Positions 8,515-17,909 are shown, numbered from the stretch's first letter. The stretch is 64,000 bases of DNA from Sagittula stellata E-37 (GCF_039724765.1 NZ_CP155732.1:1-64000); one strand, 5' to 3'. Program-made: numbers and translations. Notes: a model not told the origin generated them from the letters alone.

Positions 8515-10841
8515 ACGCTTCCGGCACCAATCCACCCGAGGATGACGACGACGACGAGCGCACGGTCTTCCGTCCACCTACGCCGCCGGGCCAGACGCGC
8601 CCGCCGGAGGACGACGACGACGAGGACGAGCGCACGCAATTCGCCGGACCGCCCGGCGGCGGCGGCGCCGCCGCGCCATGGCCGCCTCAGCCCACGGCCT
8701 ACCCGACGCAGACCCCGACGGAGTGGCCGGAGCAGCCTTATCCGAACGACCCGAACGCCGGTCAGCGGACCGATCCCGGGCACGAGCAGGGGCCGTACAC
8801 GCACAGCGGCTACCCCACATCGATGCCGCCGCAGAACACGGCCCATCCGACACAAGGGCCGTCGCCCTACGCCACCCAGGGCACCGGAACGGGGCAGGGG
8901 GGATACACGCAGGATCCGTCCTACGCGCCGCAGACCACGTCCACCGGCTATCCACCTGCACCGACCGGGGCGAACCAGGCCGCGGCAGAAGCGGCGCGCG
9001 CAACCGGCAAGCTGCCCATCGGCACGCTTATCAACAACAACTACCGGATCGAGGAGGTCCTGAAGTCCGGTGGCATGGGCGAAGTCTATCGCGGGATCGA
9101 GATCCACACCGGCGACCCGGTGGCGATCAAGGCGATCCTCCAGGAAAAGGCCGACGACGCCGAGGCGGGACTGCTCTTCAAGCGGGAGGCGCGGACGCTG
9201 CGCCGCCTGACCGACGAAACCATCGTCCGGTATTACAACTACGTCCCCGACCCCGAGCTTCAGCGCTATTTCCTCGTGATGGAGTTCATCGAAGGTGAAC
9301 CTCTCAAGGACTACATCGCCAACACCGGCCCGCTGCCGGTGGAACAGGCCAAGGCACTGCTGGCGCGTCTGGCGGGCGGTCTGGCGACAGCCCACGATGC
9401 GGAGGTCATCCACCGCGATCTGTCGCCGGACAACGTGATGCTTGAAAGCGGCCGGGTGGAAACCGCACGGCTGATCGACTTTGGCATCGCCCAGTCCTCG
9501 GTGGTGAAAGAGGCCACCATGGCCGGGCGGTTCGCGGGCAAGTTCAAGTACGTCGCGCCCGAGCAGCTTGGCCATTACGGCGGGCACATCTCGCCCGCCA
9601 CCGACATCTACGGGCTGGCGTTGCTGATCGCCGCGGCCGCCATCGGCAGGCCGCTGGACATGGGATCGTCGATCGTCGAGGCGGTGCAATCGCGCCAGTC
9701 CATCCCGGACCTGTCGCACGCCCCCGAGGAACTGCGCCCGATCCTGTCCTACATGCTGGAACCCGACCCGAAGGACCGGCCGTCGTCCATGCTCGAAGTG
9801 CGTGAGCTGGTCAACGATCCGACGCGGATTCCGGAACGCTATCTTGGCGGCTGGGTGCCTGCCGCGCCACCGCCGCTGCACACGACCCCGCCGGGCAACA
9901 CGTCGCACGGGATGACACAGGCAGGGACCATGACCTCTGGCCTGCAGATCCCCGGGGCCACGCAGAACATCACGCTGAACACCTCGCTCGGCCCGACCCC
10001 GCTCCCGGAGCCGGAGGTCGAGAAGCGCGGCGGGGGTGGACTGATCCTGATCCTGCTGGCCGTCTTCCTGGCCATTGTCGGAGGCGGCGGCTACTTCGCG
10101 TGGCAACAGGGCCTGATCGGAGGCGAGTCCCAATTGCTTGGCGCCGGAGGCGACCAACCCACTCCGCCCGAGCCGCAACCGCAACAGGCAGGCATCCCCG
10201 ATCCGCTGAGCGATACGCGCGAAGGGTTCCTGGCGGCGTTCGAGACCGGGCCGTGTACCTACGTGACGCGTGTGAATCAGGGGCCGAACGCCGGCACCAT
10301 CGAAGGCTTCTCGGCCACGCGCGAACAGTTCTCGGGCCTGCCCACGGCCTACGAGGAACGGTTCGGCGCCCGGCCCGAGGTCCAGCCGCGCGAGATCACC
10401 CGCCAGCAGTGCGAGGTGCTGAACTTCGCCAAGGCGCTGCAGGGCAGGGGCCGCAACGGGGTAGAGATGTTCCTTTCCGCCGACGAGGTGGCCAGCCAGA
10501 ACCCGGTGACGGCGCAGTTGACCGTTCCTCAGGGACAAGCCGTATGGCTGATCCTCATCAGTCCGACGGGCGGCATCTTCAACCTGTCGGACCGGCTTTC
10601 GCAACCCGTCGGCAACCAACGCAACCTGAGCTTCGCCCTGTCGCTGCGGTCCGGGCAAGAACCCGCCCCCCAGCTTCTGCTGGCGGTCGAAAGCGACGAA
10701 CCGCTGGCCCAGGCGGCGGTTGCGAAACGTGGCGATCAGGCGGCGAACATCCTGCCGAAAATCCTGGAGGAGATCGCCTCCCGAAACGGCGCGGCGAGCG
10801 CGGCAGTGTCCTACCTGAAGCTGAACCCGGCCGAAGAGTGA
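8511..10841 (+). CDS. ppkA: Membrane Ser/Thr kinase PpkA with unusual periplasmic domain
   Basis: This 776-residue kinase probably activates the T6SS by phosphorylating TssL/TagH-class proteins. The N-terminal tail holds two acidic-ERT[VQ]F motifs (Thr18, Thr42) and a Pro/Gln/Thr-rich linker. The kinase domain spans about 177-435 and has the Gly-loop KSGGMGEVYRG, VAIK lysine, HRDLSPDN catalytic loop (Ser instead of Lys, common in bacterial T6SS kinases) and DFG. One membrane segment lies near 507-530. The C-terminal region (about 563-776) is not the VWA domain of Pseudomonas PpkA. It matches the C-terminus of the TonB-like protein at 10985-13000: both share a Cys early on, RQC/QQC, EVAS-x-N, and a [LI][LI]-[AI]-x-E-P tract. 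The kinase is therefore likely controlled from the periplasm. Confidence 0.92.
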   Translation: MNASGTNPPEDDDDDERTVFRPPTPPGQTRPPEDDDDEDERTQFAGPPGGGGAAAPWPPQPTAYPTQTPTEWPEQPYPNDPNAGQRTDPGHEQGPYTHSGYPTSMPPQNTAHPTQGPSPYATQGTGTGQGGYTQDPSYAPQTTSTGYPPAPTGANQAAAEAARATGKLPIGTLINNNYRIEEVLKSGGMGEVYRGIEIHTGDPVAIKAILQEKADDAEAGLLFKREARTLRRLTDETIVRYYNYVPDPELQRYFLVMEFIEGEPLKDYIANTGPLPVEQAKALLARLAGGLATAHDAEVIHRDLSPDNVMLESGRVETARLIDFGIAQSSVVKEATMAGRFAGKFKYVAPEQLGHYGGHISPATDIYGLALLIAAAAIGRPLDMGSSIVEAVQSRQSIPDLSHAPEELRPILSYMLEPDPKDRPSSMLEVRELVNDPTRIPERYLGGWVPAAPPPLHTTPPGNTSHGMTQAGTMTSGLQIPGATQNITLNTSLGPTPLPEPEVEKRGGGGLILILLAVFLAIVGGGGYFAWQQGLIGGESQLLGAGGDQPTPPEPQPQQAGIPDPLSDTREGFLAAFETGPCTYVTRVNQGPNAGTIEGFSATREQFSGLPTAYEERFGARPEVQPREITRQQCEVLNFAKALQGRGRNGVEMFLSADEVASQNPVTAQLTVPQGQAVWLILISPTGGIFNLSDRLSQPVGNQRNLSFALSLRSGQEPAPQLLLAVESDEPLAQAAVAKRGDQAANILPKILEEIASRNGAASAAVSYLKLNPAEE

Positions 10842-10846
10842 CCGTT

Positions 10847-10871
10847 GGTGCGCCCCGTCGCGGGGCGCACC
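10847..10871 (+). terminator. Terminator after ppkA
   Basis: A perfect 11-bp stem (GGTGCGCCCCG at 10847-10857, CGGGGCGCACC at 10861-10871) with a TCG loop begins five bases after the ppkA stop. It lies between convergent genes and could stop transcription from both sides. No clear U-tract follows on the + strand. Confidence 0.7.
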
Positions 10872-10984
10872 TGCCTTCCCCAGAATCGTAACCTGCGGAT
10901 TTGCCTGAAACCCCTCGGGCAAACCTCACCGGCTTGACCCGCCAAGGCGGTCTGGCTTCGATACCTGTGAGGAAGCGGCCCTGC

Positions 10985-13000
10985 CTAACGCACGTCGAAG
11001 GCGACGATGGCCAGCGCCGCCTGTCGGCTCAGCTCTGCACTGAGATCGGCGAAGAACGCGTCCGCGCTTTGCCCGGAGCGGTCTTTCAGCGTCGACAGCG
11101 GCTCGGTCGAGGCGATGGCGATCAGCAATTGCTTGGTGTCGCGCAACGGACCGACCCGCGTGACCGGCACGTCGAAGCGAACGAATTCTCCCGACGTCGT
11201 GGTGAAGCGGTCCAGATCCTGAACCACGCCATTGTTGTCCACCAGGAAAAGCCCCAGGTTCCGGTCGCCGACACCGCGCATCACGCCCGAAACACGGTTG
11301 CCCGACGCCACCTCCGCATTGTCCAGTCGCATGCCGATGCGGGTCGCCGGATAGTCGCGGTTCTTGGCGATGAAGGTCAGGGCCGCGCATTGCCGTTCGT
11401 CCAGCAGGGTGCGGGTCTGGCGGATCTCCTCGTCCTCCGGACGCACCAGCACTTCGGATGCGAACCGACCCATGGCGCCATCCTCGGCGGCCAGAAGTGC
11501 CAGACCAATCCCGTCCTCGCCGTCGCGGCGGGGCAGGGCGATGACACAGTTGTCCTCGGTCTTCGCGCGGATGCGCTGGATCAGGTCGCCGATGGCAAGA
11601 TCGCGTTCCGAAGGCGGGGCGCGCATCCGGCGGGTCACACGCGGTGGCGCGGGATCGACCGGAGTCGCCGCGATGGCATCGGTGCCGGTGGCGTCCGGGG
11701 AGGTCGTCGTCGGGTCGAGCGTGTCGGGCGCCGGGGCAGCTGTCACCGGATCGAGCGTATCCACGCTGTCCCCGGGCGGTGCCGCGGTCACGGGCTCAAG
11801 CGGTTGCGCCGTCGGGCTCACCGTTTCCGGCCCGGTGGAGCTGTCCCCCGGGGTCGGCGGTGTCACGGGAACAAGCGCCGCAAAGTCCTCTGCCTCCACC
11901 TGCCCGGTGGGCGTCGCGGCGATCACCTCGTCATCGTTCTCCACGATGGGGGCCACGTCGCCGGAGGTGACAGGGGCCGCATCCTCGCTGGACGTGGGAT
12001 CGAGCACCGGCGCGCCGGTCACGACCTGAGCCGCGCCATCGTCGACGATCAGCGAATCCGCCTCTGTCGGACTGACCAAAGCGTCATCTTCCGGCACCAA
12101 GGCCGTCACGTCCTCCACCGGAGGGGCGACAAGCGGCGCTTCCTCGACCGGTTGCAGGTCTGCGACGTCGGGCGCTTCCGGTTCGACGGTCTCTTCTTCC
12201 GGGCCCACCGACTCAACGGTATCCAATGGCGGCTCCTCGACCGGTTCCGCCTCGACCGTGTCCAGTGCGCCCGTGTCCAATGCCGCCGGCTCCTCCACCG
12301 GAGCCGCATCCAGCGTGTCTGCCGCCTGCTCTTCTGCCAGAGCGTCGCCCGTTGTGGCATCAAGCGCGTCAGGTGTGACCCCGTCGAGGCCCTCCGCCTC
12401 TGCCGCGTCGAGCGTGTCGAGCGGTTCCGGGGACACGTCCTGCGGTTCCTCCGCTTCCAGCGCGTCAGGCTCCGCCTGGGCCGTTTCGTCAGGCTCGATG
12501 GTCTCCGGCTGCTCCGCTTCTGCGGTGTCGGCTGGTGTTTCCGGGGTCAGTTCCTCGGCATCGGCGGCGTCGAGCGTATCCGGATCCTCGGGCGTGACCT
12601 CTTCCAGCGGCGGCTCGTTCTCCGCCGTGTCGTCCGGCAGGTCAGCGTCTAGGGTGTCCAGCTCCCCTTCGTCGACCTGCTCCGCATCGGGTATCGCGGC
12701 ATCGTCGAAGGTATCGTCCGGCGCCAGTTCGCCCTCCGGATCGAGGGTTTCCATCTCTTCGGCGGCATCCAGCCCGGTGGCTTCGCCAAGGCGTTCGACC
12801 AGACCGGCCAGCGTATCGGACTCGAGCTGTTCCAGCGTGATCTGGAACTCTGGCGCCGACTGCGGCAAAGGGCGCTCCACGAACCATTTCGACACGCCGG
12901 CGGACATCAACGCGATGATACCGGCGTGCACAGCGACCGAACCGATGGTGGACAGAAGCCAGCCGCCGGGCGCGCCGCGTCCATAGGGCAGGTAGCTCAT
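10985..13000 (-). CDS. TonB-like protein with acidic repeats and PpkA-type C-terminal domain
   Basis: This 671-residue protein has one N-terminal membrane segment (about 14-38) containing Ser-x3-His (SVAVH), the motif by which TonB contacts ExbB/ExbD. Residues about 75-450 form a very acidic, Pro/Thr/Ala-rich linker with recurring DTLDA, DTLDP and EPVEEP units. The C-terminal domain (about 458-671) is not the classical TonB fold. It aligns end to end with the C-terminal domain of PpkA: DNC versus GPC, ERQCAALTF versus RQQCEVLNF, NAEVASGNRV versus ADEVASQNPV, and LLIAIASTEPLS versus LLLAVESDEPLA. It is last in exbB-exbD-exbD-this gene, with an ATGA overlap to exbD2. A role in energised signalling to the T6SS kinase is inference. 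Confidence 0.75.
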   Translation of the reverse strand: MSYLPYGRGAPGGWLLSTIGSVAVHAGIIALMSAGVSKWFVERPLPQSAPEFQITLEQLESDTLAGLVERLGEATGLDAAEEMETLDPEGELAPDDTFDDAAIPDAEQVDEGELDTLDADLPDDTAENEPPLEEVTPEDPDTLDAADAEELTPETPADTAEAEQPETIEPDETAQAEPDALEAEEPQDVSPEPLDTLDAAEAEGLDGVTPDALDATTGDALAEEQAADTLDAAPVEEPAALDTGALDTVEAEPVEEPPLDTVESVGPEEETVEPEAPDVADLQPVEEAPLVAPPVEDVTALVPEDDALVSPTEADSLIVDDGAAQVVTGAPVLDPTSSEDAAPVTSGDVAPIVENDDEVIAATPTGQVEAEDFAALVPVTPPTPGDSSTGPETVSPTAQPLEPVTAAPPGDSVDTLDPVTAAPAPDTLDPTTTSPDATGTDAIAATPVDPAPPRVTRRMRAPPSERDLAIGDLIQRIRAKTEDNCVIALPRRDGEDGIGLALLAAEDGAMGRFASEVLVRPEDEEIRQTRTLLDERQCAALTFIAKNRDYPATRIGMRLDNAEVASGNRVSGVMRGVGDRNLGLFLVDNNGVVQDLDRFTTTSGEFVRFDVPVTRVGPLRDTKQLLIAIASTEPLSTLKDRSGQSADAFFADLSAELSRQAALAIVAFDVR

Positions 13001-13404
13001 GAGCCACCTCCCTCGCCAGAGCGGTGCACGGTCACAAGCCGGATTTCGAGATGCGCGAACTCTGGCTTGCCCAGGATGTCGATCAGCGACTGCGCGCTTT
13101 CGTTGCGGTCGATCAGCAGATGCAGGACCGTCTGGTCGGCGACTCCGTTGGCGAGTTGCACGTCATCCACCAACTCCCCGTCGAGCATCATCACGCCCTC
13201 GGGCTCCAGCACGAGGATCGGTTTCGGCAGGTGATCCACGGGCAGATCGGCGGTTTCGGAGAGCTCTACGGCGAAGGTCGGCGCATTCGTCAGCCGTCCG
13301 GTCACAAGGAAGAAGAAGATCAGCAGAAGAACGATGTTGACGATGGCCAGCGAAATGTCCGGCTGCTGCTTCTTGTGGGTCCTCGGGATGTGACGAATGG
13401 CCAT
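12997..13404 (-). CDS. ExbD-family protein lacking the membrane Asp (ExbD2)
   Basis: This 135-residue ExbD/TolR-like protein has one N-terminal membrane helix and a periplasmic domain. In ExbD the helix carries an essential Asp (LIDV in E. coli) for proton use. Here the aligned stretch reads ISLAIVNIVLLLIFF, with an AAC (Asn) codon at that position. An Asp further N-terminal (PDIS) is at the membrane edge and does not substitute by position. The gene follows a second exbD with a one-base gap and overlaps the TonB-like gene. A heterodimer with the Asp-containing ExbD1 is the simplest reading (inference). Confidence 0.8.
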   Translation of the reverse strand: MAIRHIPRTHKKQQPDISLAIVNIVLLLIFFFLVTGRLTNAPTFAVELSETADLPVDHLPKPILVLEPEGVMMLDGELVDDVQLANGVADQTVLHLLIDRNESAQSLIDILGKPEFAHLEIRLVTVHRSGEGGGS

Positions 13405-13405
13405 G

Positions 13406-13855
<450 letters not shown>

Positions 13856-13868
13856 CTTCGATGCCCCG

Positions 13869-14513
13869 TCACAGTTTCTTGGTCGGGTCGAGCCGGCCGT
13901 GGATCGCCGCCGAGATGACGGTCTCGATCATGTTGCGTTCCCGCTCGATCCGGGATTCGAAGTAGTTTGCAACGAAATACGCCACCAGCGCGATGGCAAG
14001 GCCCGCCGCAGTGGTGGTCAGGGCGGTGTAGATGCCTGCGGCCAAGATGGTCGGGTCCACCGCGCCCTCGGCCACGGCGAGGGCAGAGAAGGCGTCGATC
14101 ATGCCGATCACGGTGCCGAGCAGACCCAGCATCGGCGCGGCCTGGACCACCATTTCCAGCGTGCGCATACGGTCCGTCATGGTCGCCAGCTCGATGATCG
14201 CGGTCTGGCGGCCCAGCTCTTCGGCATAGGTCGAGTCGCCCGGCTTCGCCTGCACACCAGAGAACACGGCCTGCAGGATGCGGGCGAGCACGGACTTGCG
14301 CTTTTGCGCTTGCTGCAGGGCCAGGTCGGCGCGCCCGGACAGCCAGTTGTCGAGGATCTCTTCGGCGCGTTTCCGGCGCCCGACGCCGAGCACCATGAAC
14401 TGCACCCACTTGTAGATTGCCACGGCAATCGCGAGGAGCGACAGAATCCCCAGGGCGCCAAAGACGATGAGGGACGCGATGTTAAAGGACTCGGGGAGAA
14501 AGGACTCCATCAA
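13869..14513 (-). CDS. ExbB/TolQ/MotA-family proton channel protein
   Basis: This 214-residue membrane protein has the ExbB arrangement: an N-terminal helix (about 12-38), a cytoplasmic loop, and two C-terminal helices with the MotA/TolQ/ExbB signature (AAPMLGLLGTVIGMIDAF and TALTTTAAGLAIAL). A strong AAGGAG ribosome site precedes ATG 14513. It heads the four-gene exbB-exbD1-exbD2-TonB-like operon. No TonB-dependent receptor, Tol or Mot genes are nearby, so its partner is most likely the TonB-like protein of the same operon and, through domain homology, the T6SS kinase. Confidence 0.92.
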   Translation of the reverse strand: MMESFLPESFNIASLIVFGALGILSLLAIAVAIYKWVQFMVLGVGRRKRAEEILDNWLSGRADLALQQAQKRKSVLARILQAVFSGVQAKPGDSTYAEELGRQTAIIELATMTDRMRTLEMVVQAAPMLGLLGTVIGMIDAFSALAVAEGAVDPTILAAGIYTALTTTAAGLAIALVAYFVANYFESRIERERNMIETVISAAIHGRLDPTKKL

Positions 14514-14572
14514 TCACTCCTTGAGCGGTGCGCGGGGCGGAATGTGCCCCGATCGCACGGGTCGTTCTGACG

Positions 14573-15016
14573 TTAGATACCGAATTGGATCGCGGTGCGC
14601 GAGCTTGCGCTGAGCGCCGACATGCATACGTCTGCATCATTGCCCGTTTCGGCGTCAATGCATGCCGAGCTGTCGTTGATGACGATACGCGAAATGTCCG
14701 AGCACGCGGCGCCGGGCAGTTCGAACTGGAGCACGCGGGTCTTGCCGTCGATCAGCGCGCCGAACTTCAGCACAAGCAGGCGGGTCACAACCCCTTCGCC
14801 GTCGAAAATCGCCACTTCGTACTCTGTCCTGTCGAGCGCGGTGCCGGAGTTGTTCTCGGCCACGTACGTCAGTCGGCAGTTGCCGTTACCGGTTTCCGCG
14901 GCGGCGTTCAGTTCCAGCTCAAACAGGTTGGACGTTGGCGTTTCGTCCTGGGCGGCTGCGGCCATTGGAACCGATGCCAAACCCGCAATGCACAAAGCAA
15001 AAATACGGTTCTTCAT
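14573..15016 (-). CDS. Secreted cysteine-containing hypothetical protein
   Basis: This 147-residue protein begins with a clear signal peptide (MKNRIFALCIAGLASVPMAAAA, cleavage after Ala-Ala-Ala near residue 22). The mature part has four Cys (NGNCRL, GAACSD, SSACID, DVCMS), consistent with two disulphides in the periplasm. I do not recognise the family. It lies 59 bases upstream of exbB on the same strand and could be cotranscribed with it, so it may be a periplasmic partner of the ExbBD/TonB-like system, but nothing in its sequence proves that. Confidence 0.75.
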   Translation of the reverse strand: MKNRIFALCIAGLASVPMAAAAQDETPTSNLFELELNAAAETGNGNCRLTYVAENNSGTALDRTEYEVAIFDGEGVVTRLLVLKFGALIDGKTRVLQFELPGAACSDISRIVINDSSACIDAETGNDADVCMSALSASSRTAIQFGI

Positions 15017-15043
15017 GTTTCACTCCCCCTGAAAATGCATGAA

Positions 15044-15122
15044 GCCCGGGGTAAACCACCGGGCCCGTCATACCATCATATTGGCGGGGAAGGGCGCCAT
15101 CATGTCAACCCGGTTTGCCGGG
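15044..15122 (-). terminator. Two short hairpins downstream of the 15149-15691 gene
   Basis: GCCCGG (15044-15049)/CCGGGC (15059-15064) and CCCGG (15109-15113)/CCGGG (15118-15122) form two small hairpins in the 132-base gap between two - strand genes. They could end the upstream transcript, but neither has a strong T-run. Confidence 0.35.
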
Positions 15123-15148
15123 AATTCACGATCGCGCCCGCGCGTGTG

Positions 15149-15691
15149 TCAGCGAAACACGCCGTGCATGCCCGACGCGGTGAATGCGTTGGGATCGGGG
15201 CGCGCGGAGACGCTGCTCGAACGCGGCTGGAAGATGCGCTGGATCAAGGGACGCCTCTCCGGCTCGAACGCGACGCGTGTGGTGATGCGGCGGTTGGAGG
15301 ACACGACCTGAGCGTCGCTGCGTGTGGTCACTGCAGCTTGTGCAACATTCACGAAACCGTCGTCGCGCGACACCGGACGCAGGGTCCGGTAGGGGGCAAG
15401 ACCGTCGCCCAGTTCTGCCTGCTGCGTCGACACGACCGGCTGCGACAGTCCACGTGTCTCGGCGAAACGTTCCTGGCCGGAAACGTCGGCTTCGGCGACG
15501 TTTTCCGCTTCACCCTTGAACGAAACCGCGACCGCCTGCGACGACTTAGATGCGGCGACCGCATGTGCAAGCACAATACGCTCTGGCAGACGTGGGCCCG
15601 CAGCCATTGCCGAATGGCTGGCAAAAATCGCGAGACCGGTTGCGGCGGACAGGCCTACGAGGCCGACACAGGAGAGAATGATGCGTTTCAT
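15149..15691 (-). CDS. Secreted hypothetical protein
   Basis: This 180-residue protein starts at ATG 15691 (the upstream TTG at 15700 is less likely). It has an N-terminal signal peptide (MKRIILSCVGLVGLSAATG..., cleavage probably after AMA). The rest is Ala/Val/Ser/Arg-rich without recognisable motifs and no Cys, ending in Arg/Ser-rich sequence. It is divergent from the DUF1036 gene, sharing a roughly 100-base upstream region. No function can be assigned. Confidence 0.65.
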   Translation of the reverse strand: MKRIILSCVGLVGLSAATGLAIFASHSAMAAGPRLPERIVLAHAVAASKSSQAVAVSFKGEAENVAEADVSGQERFAETRGLSQPVVSTQQAELGDGLAPYRTLRPVSRDDGFVNVAQAAVTTRSDAQVVSSNRRITTRVAFEPERRPLIQRIFQPRSSSVSARPDPNAFTASGMHGVFR

Positions 15692-15795
15692 GGCTTCCAA
15701 TATAGCGGAAAAGTCGTCAATTTCTCGTGCAAAATGTGGCGACCTTCAGGCTGAACCTCTACGTTGCGAAAAACACACAGAATTTTGGAGCGCTC

Positions 15796-16257
15796 GTGCC
15801 CCGTCTGTCTCTTAATGTAAGGCGTTTTCGTGCATTTGGAGTGCTTCCGGCACTTCTTCGGCTGTTTTCTGCCGGTTGCGCCGTCATCTTTCTGTCCTCC
15901 ACGCAGGCCGCGGCCCAGTTTGCAGTCTGCAACCAGACGCTCAACGTGCTGAATGTGGCCGTCGGGCGGTACGCGTATGAGAACTTCACAACCTCTGGCT
16001 GGTGGACCGTAGGACCGAACCGCTGCGCCAACGTGATCGACCGCGTGCTGGACGTCCGGTACGTTTACGTCTTTGCACAGGACGTCTTCGGCAAGGAGAT
16101 CATGCGCGGCGCGACCCCGATGTGTATCGACACCAAGCGCTTCGACATCGTGGGGGAAGAAGACTGCCTGTTGCGCGGCTATCTGGAAGCACGTTTCCAC
16201 GAGGTCGACACCTTCAAGAGCGAACGGTGGACGCTGTTCATCTACCCGCCATCCTGA
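15796..16257 (+). CDS. DUF1036 family secreted protein
   Basis: This protein (153 residues from GTG 15796) belongs to the DUF1036 family. After a signal peptide (basic N-terminus, hydrophobic LPALLRLFSAGCAVIFL, cleavage near AAAQ), the mature protein shows the family pattern FAVCNQT, VAVGRYAYE, TSGWWTVGPNRC and YVYVFAQD with paired Cys. GTG 15796 is supported by GGAG five bases upstream; an ATG at 15727 would put about 23 residues ahead of the signal peptide. It precedes two secreted caspase-like genes on the same strand. The biochemical role of DUF1036 is unknown. Confidence 0.82.
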   Translation: MPRLSLNVRRFRAFGVLPALLRLFSAGCAVIFLSSTQAAAQFAVCNQTLNVLNVAVGRYAYENFTTSGWWTVGPNRCANVIDRVLDVRYVYVFAQDVFGKEIMRGATPMCIDTKRFDIVGEEDCLLRGYLEARFHEVDTFKSERWTLFIYPPS

Positions 16258-16406
16258 CGAATGCTCGGCTCCCCCGCGCCTATGGAAAGTCTGACTGGCC
16301 AACGCTTCGGCAAGCCTGCAGAATATGTGTCGCGTTCGTGTCCGGGGTCGCGCCTGCGCGGATGCCGCTGACAGACTGGTTCTCGTTCCGGGAAGGGAAT
16401 TGATCC

Positions 16407-17909
16407 ATGCGCACTGCCGCTCTTGCCCTTACGCTTCTCGGCCTGTCCGCCGCGCCGCTGACCGCGCAGGACTGGCAAGCCATCGTCGTGGGCCAGCCAG
16501 GCCCGGGGACGGACGTGTCCCTGGACGACGCATTGCACGCCGGAGAAGCGCTGAAGAAGGGGGGCGTGCCGCTGCTGGATGTGATCCGCGACATGCCACG
16601 CGCACGCCTGACCGACACGCTCGCCGTGATGGGCGACGTGCCGCGTCTGGTGTTCTTCTACTCCGGCCGGATGCCTTCGGGCAGCTTGGCGATGCAGGAC
16701 GGGGCGATGCCGCTCGACACGATCCTGCAAAGCGCGGCCGGCGCAGGCACGCAAGAAATGATCCTGATGCTGGAGAATTGCTCGGACGAGTCGCCGATCC
16801 CGTCGAGGATCACCGTACCGGACGCTCCCGACGGCATGGCACTGATGGTCGTGGCCTCGGCCGGACCCGGCGCACGCTGCGAACCGGGCGAACGCCTGAG
16901 CGACGCGCTGCGCGCGATGTCCGAAGAACAGTCGCTGACCGGCGACCTGCTGGCGCGGCTCGACGGGATGTTCACGGTGGGCAGTGTGCCGTCCCCCGTC
17001 GTCATGACCGGCGCAGGTCCGCAAGACAGCGGCGATTCGCTGGTGGAATTGCTGCCCGAGGACGTCATCCTGCTGCCTGCGCTCGACGGAGACTTCTCGT
17101 TGGGCGGCGGCGAGAGCGGATTCGAGGAGACCATCGGCGTGGACGAGGTCATCGAGATCGTTCTGCCGGCGCGCGTCCCCGACATTCCGGACATGCCGGA
17201 GATCGTGGAGGACAACTCTCCCGTCATCACCTTCGCGGCCCTGCCGACCGCCCAGATCGCCGCCCTGCCAATAGTCGCCGGGCTGCCCGATCCTTCCATC
17301 CTCGTGGGTCTGATCGAGGGGGTGACGGATGCCTCTCTGGAGGTCGACCCGCAACCCGACGCTCCCTCCACTGCCCTGGCCAGTTTCTTCGACGACAACG
17401 CAGAGATCGCCACCTCGCTCGCCACGTTGCGCAACATGCGCCAGAACGACCCGGAGATGTACTCAAGCCTCCTTGCGACAGGGGCGTTCGATCCGCAGGA
17501 CGACAGGGTGCTGGCAAAGGTTATCCAGTCGGAACTCAGCAGAATGAACTGCTATCGCGGCAGGGTCGACGGCCAGTACGGGCGCAGGTCGCGCGAAGGA
17601 TCGAGCAGTTATTTCGACGAACTGAAGAAGAAGGGCTTGGCGGCGCTCGACGATCCGGCGGCCACAGTCGACCTGTTCCGACTGATCCTCGGCAACGACG
17701 ACATACGGTGCCCTGACCCTGTTGTGGCACGCCCTCGAACCAACAACCCCGCCCGCCAGCAGAACGCCACGCGGCAAACACAGTCGAGCCCGGTGCGACA
17801 GCAGCCCGCGCAAACGGTTCAACGGAACCAGCCGGTGCAGCAACAGAGTACACCGAGCAGGCAACCCAATTTCTCGGGCGCGCGGTTCGGCTCCGGCATC
17901 GGCCGCTAG
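16407..17909 (+). CDS. Secreted pseudo-caspase with peptidoglycan-binding-like C-terminus, copy 1
   Basis: This is a 500-residue secreted protein (signal peptide MRTAALALTLLGLSAAPLTA). Residues about 22-160 follow the caspase/C14 p20 pattern: AIVVGQPGPG, then a DALHAGEALKKGG helix, then LVFFYSGRMPSG where active caspases have YSGHG, then MILMLENCSDE where they have LDACR. The catalytic His is thus replaced by Arg while the Cys position is kept, so protease activity is doubtful. Near residue 375-430, a SELSRMNCYRGRVDGQYGRRSR segment resembles a peptidoglycan-binding repeat. The tail is Gln/Arg/Asn-rich. It is paralogous to the next gene. Target and partner are unknown. Confidence 0.78.
   Translation: MRTAALALTLLGLSAAPLTAQDWQAIVVGQPGPGTDVSLDDALHAGEALKKGGVPLLDVIRDMPRARLTDTLAVMGDVPRLVFFYSGRMPSGSLAMQDGAMPLDTILQSAAGAGTQEMILMLENCSDESPIPSRITVPDAPDGMALMVVASAGPGARCEPGERLSDALRAMSEEQSLTGDLLARLDGMFTVGSVPSPVVMTGAGPQDSGDSLVELLPEDVILLPALDGDFSLGGGESGFEETIGVDEVIEIVLPARVPDIPDMPEIVEDNSPVITFAALPTAQIAALPIVAGLPDPSILVGLIEGVTDASLEVDPQPDAPSTALASFFDDNAEIATSLATLRNMRQNDPEMYSSLLATGAFDPQDDRVLAKVIQSELSRMNCYRGRVDGQYGRRSREGSSSYFDELKKKGLAALDDPAATVDLFRLILGNDDIRCPDPVVARPRTNNPARQQNATRQTQSSPVRQQPAQTVQRNQPVQQQSTPSRQPNFSGARFGSGIGR

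Noticed and set aside
8073..10922. Long antisense frame (949 codons) opposite pppA/ppkA
   Set aside because: It is a mirror effect of strong GC3 bias. It is Arg/Gly/His/Val-rich without domains, while the + strand frames encode clear phosphatase and kinase.
11700..12700. Repeated DNA units considered as a CRISPR or tandem array
   Set aside because: The units are imperfect codon-level repeats in a coding linker with irregular spacing and no spacer pattern.
11644..12986. Ser/Ala-rich + strand frames opposite the TonB-like gene
   Set aside because: They arise from the reverse complement of the acidic repeat linker; the - strand frame has a TonB-type helix and operon context.
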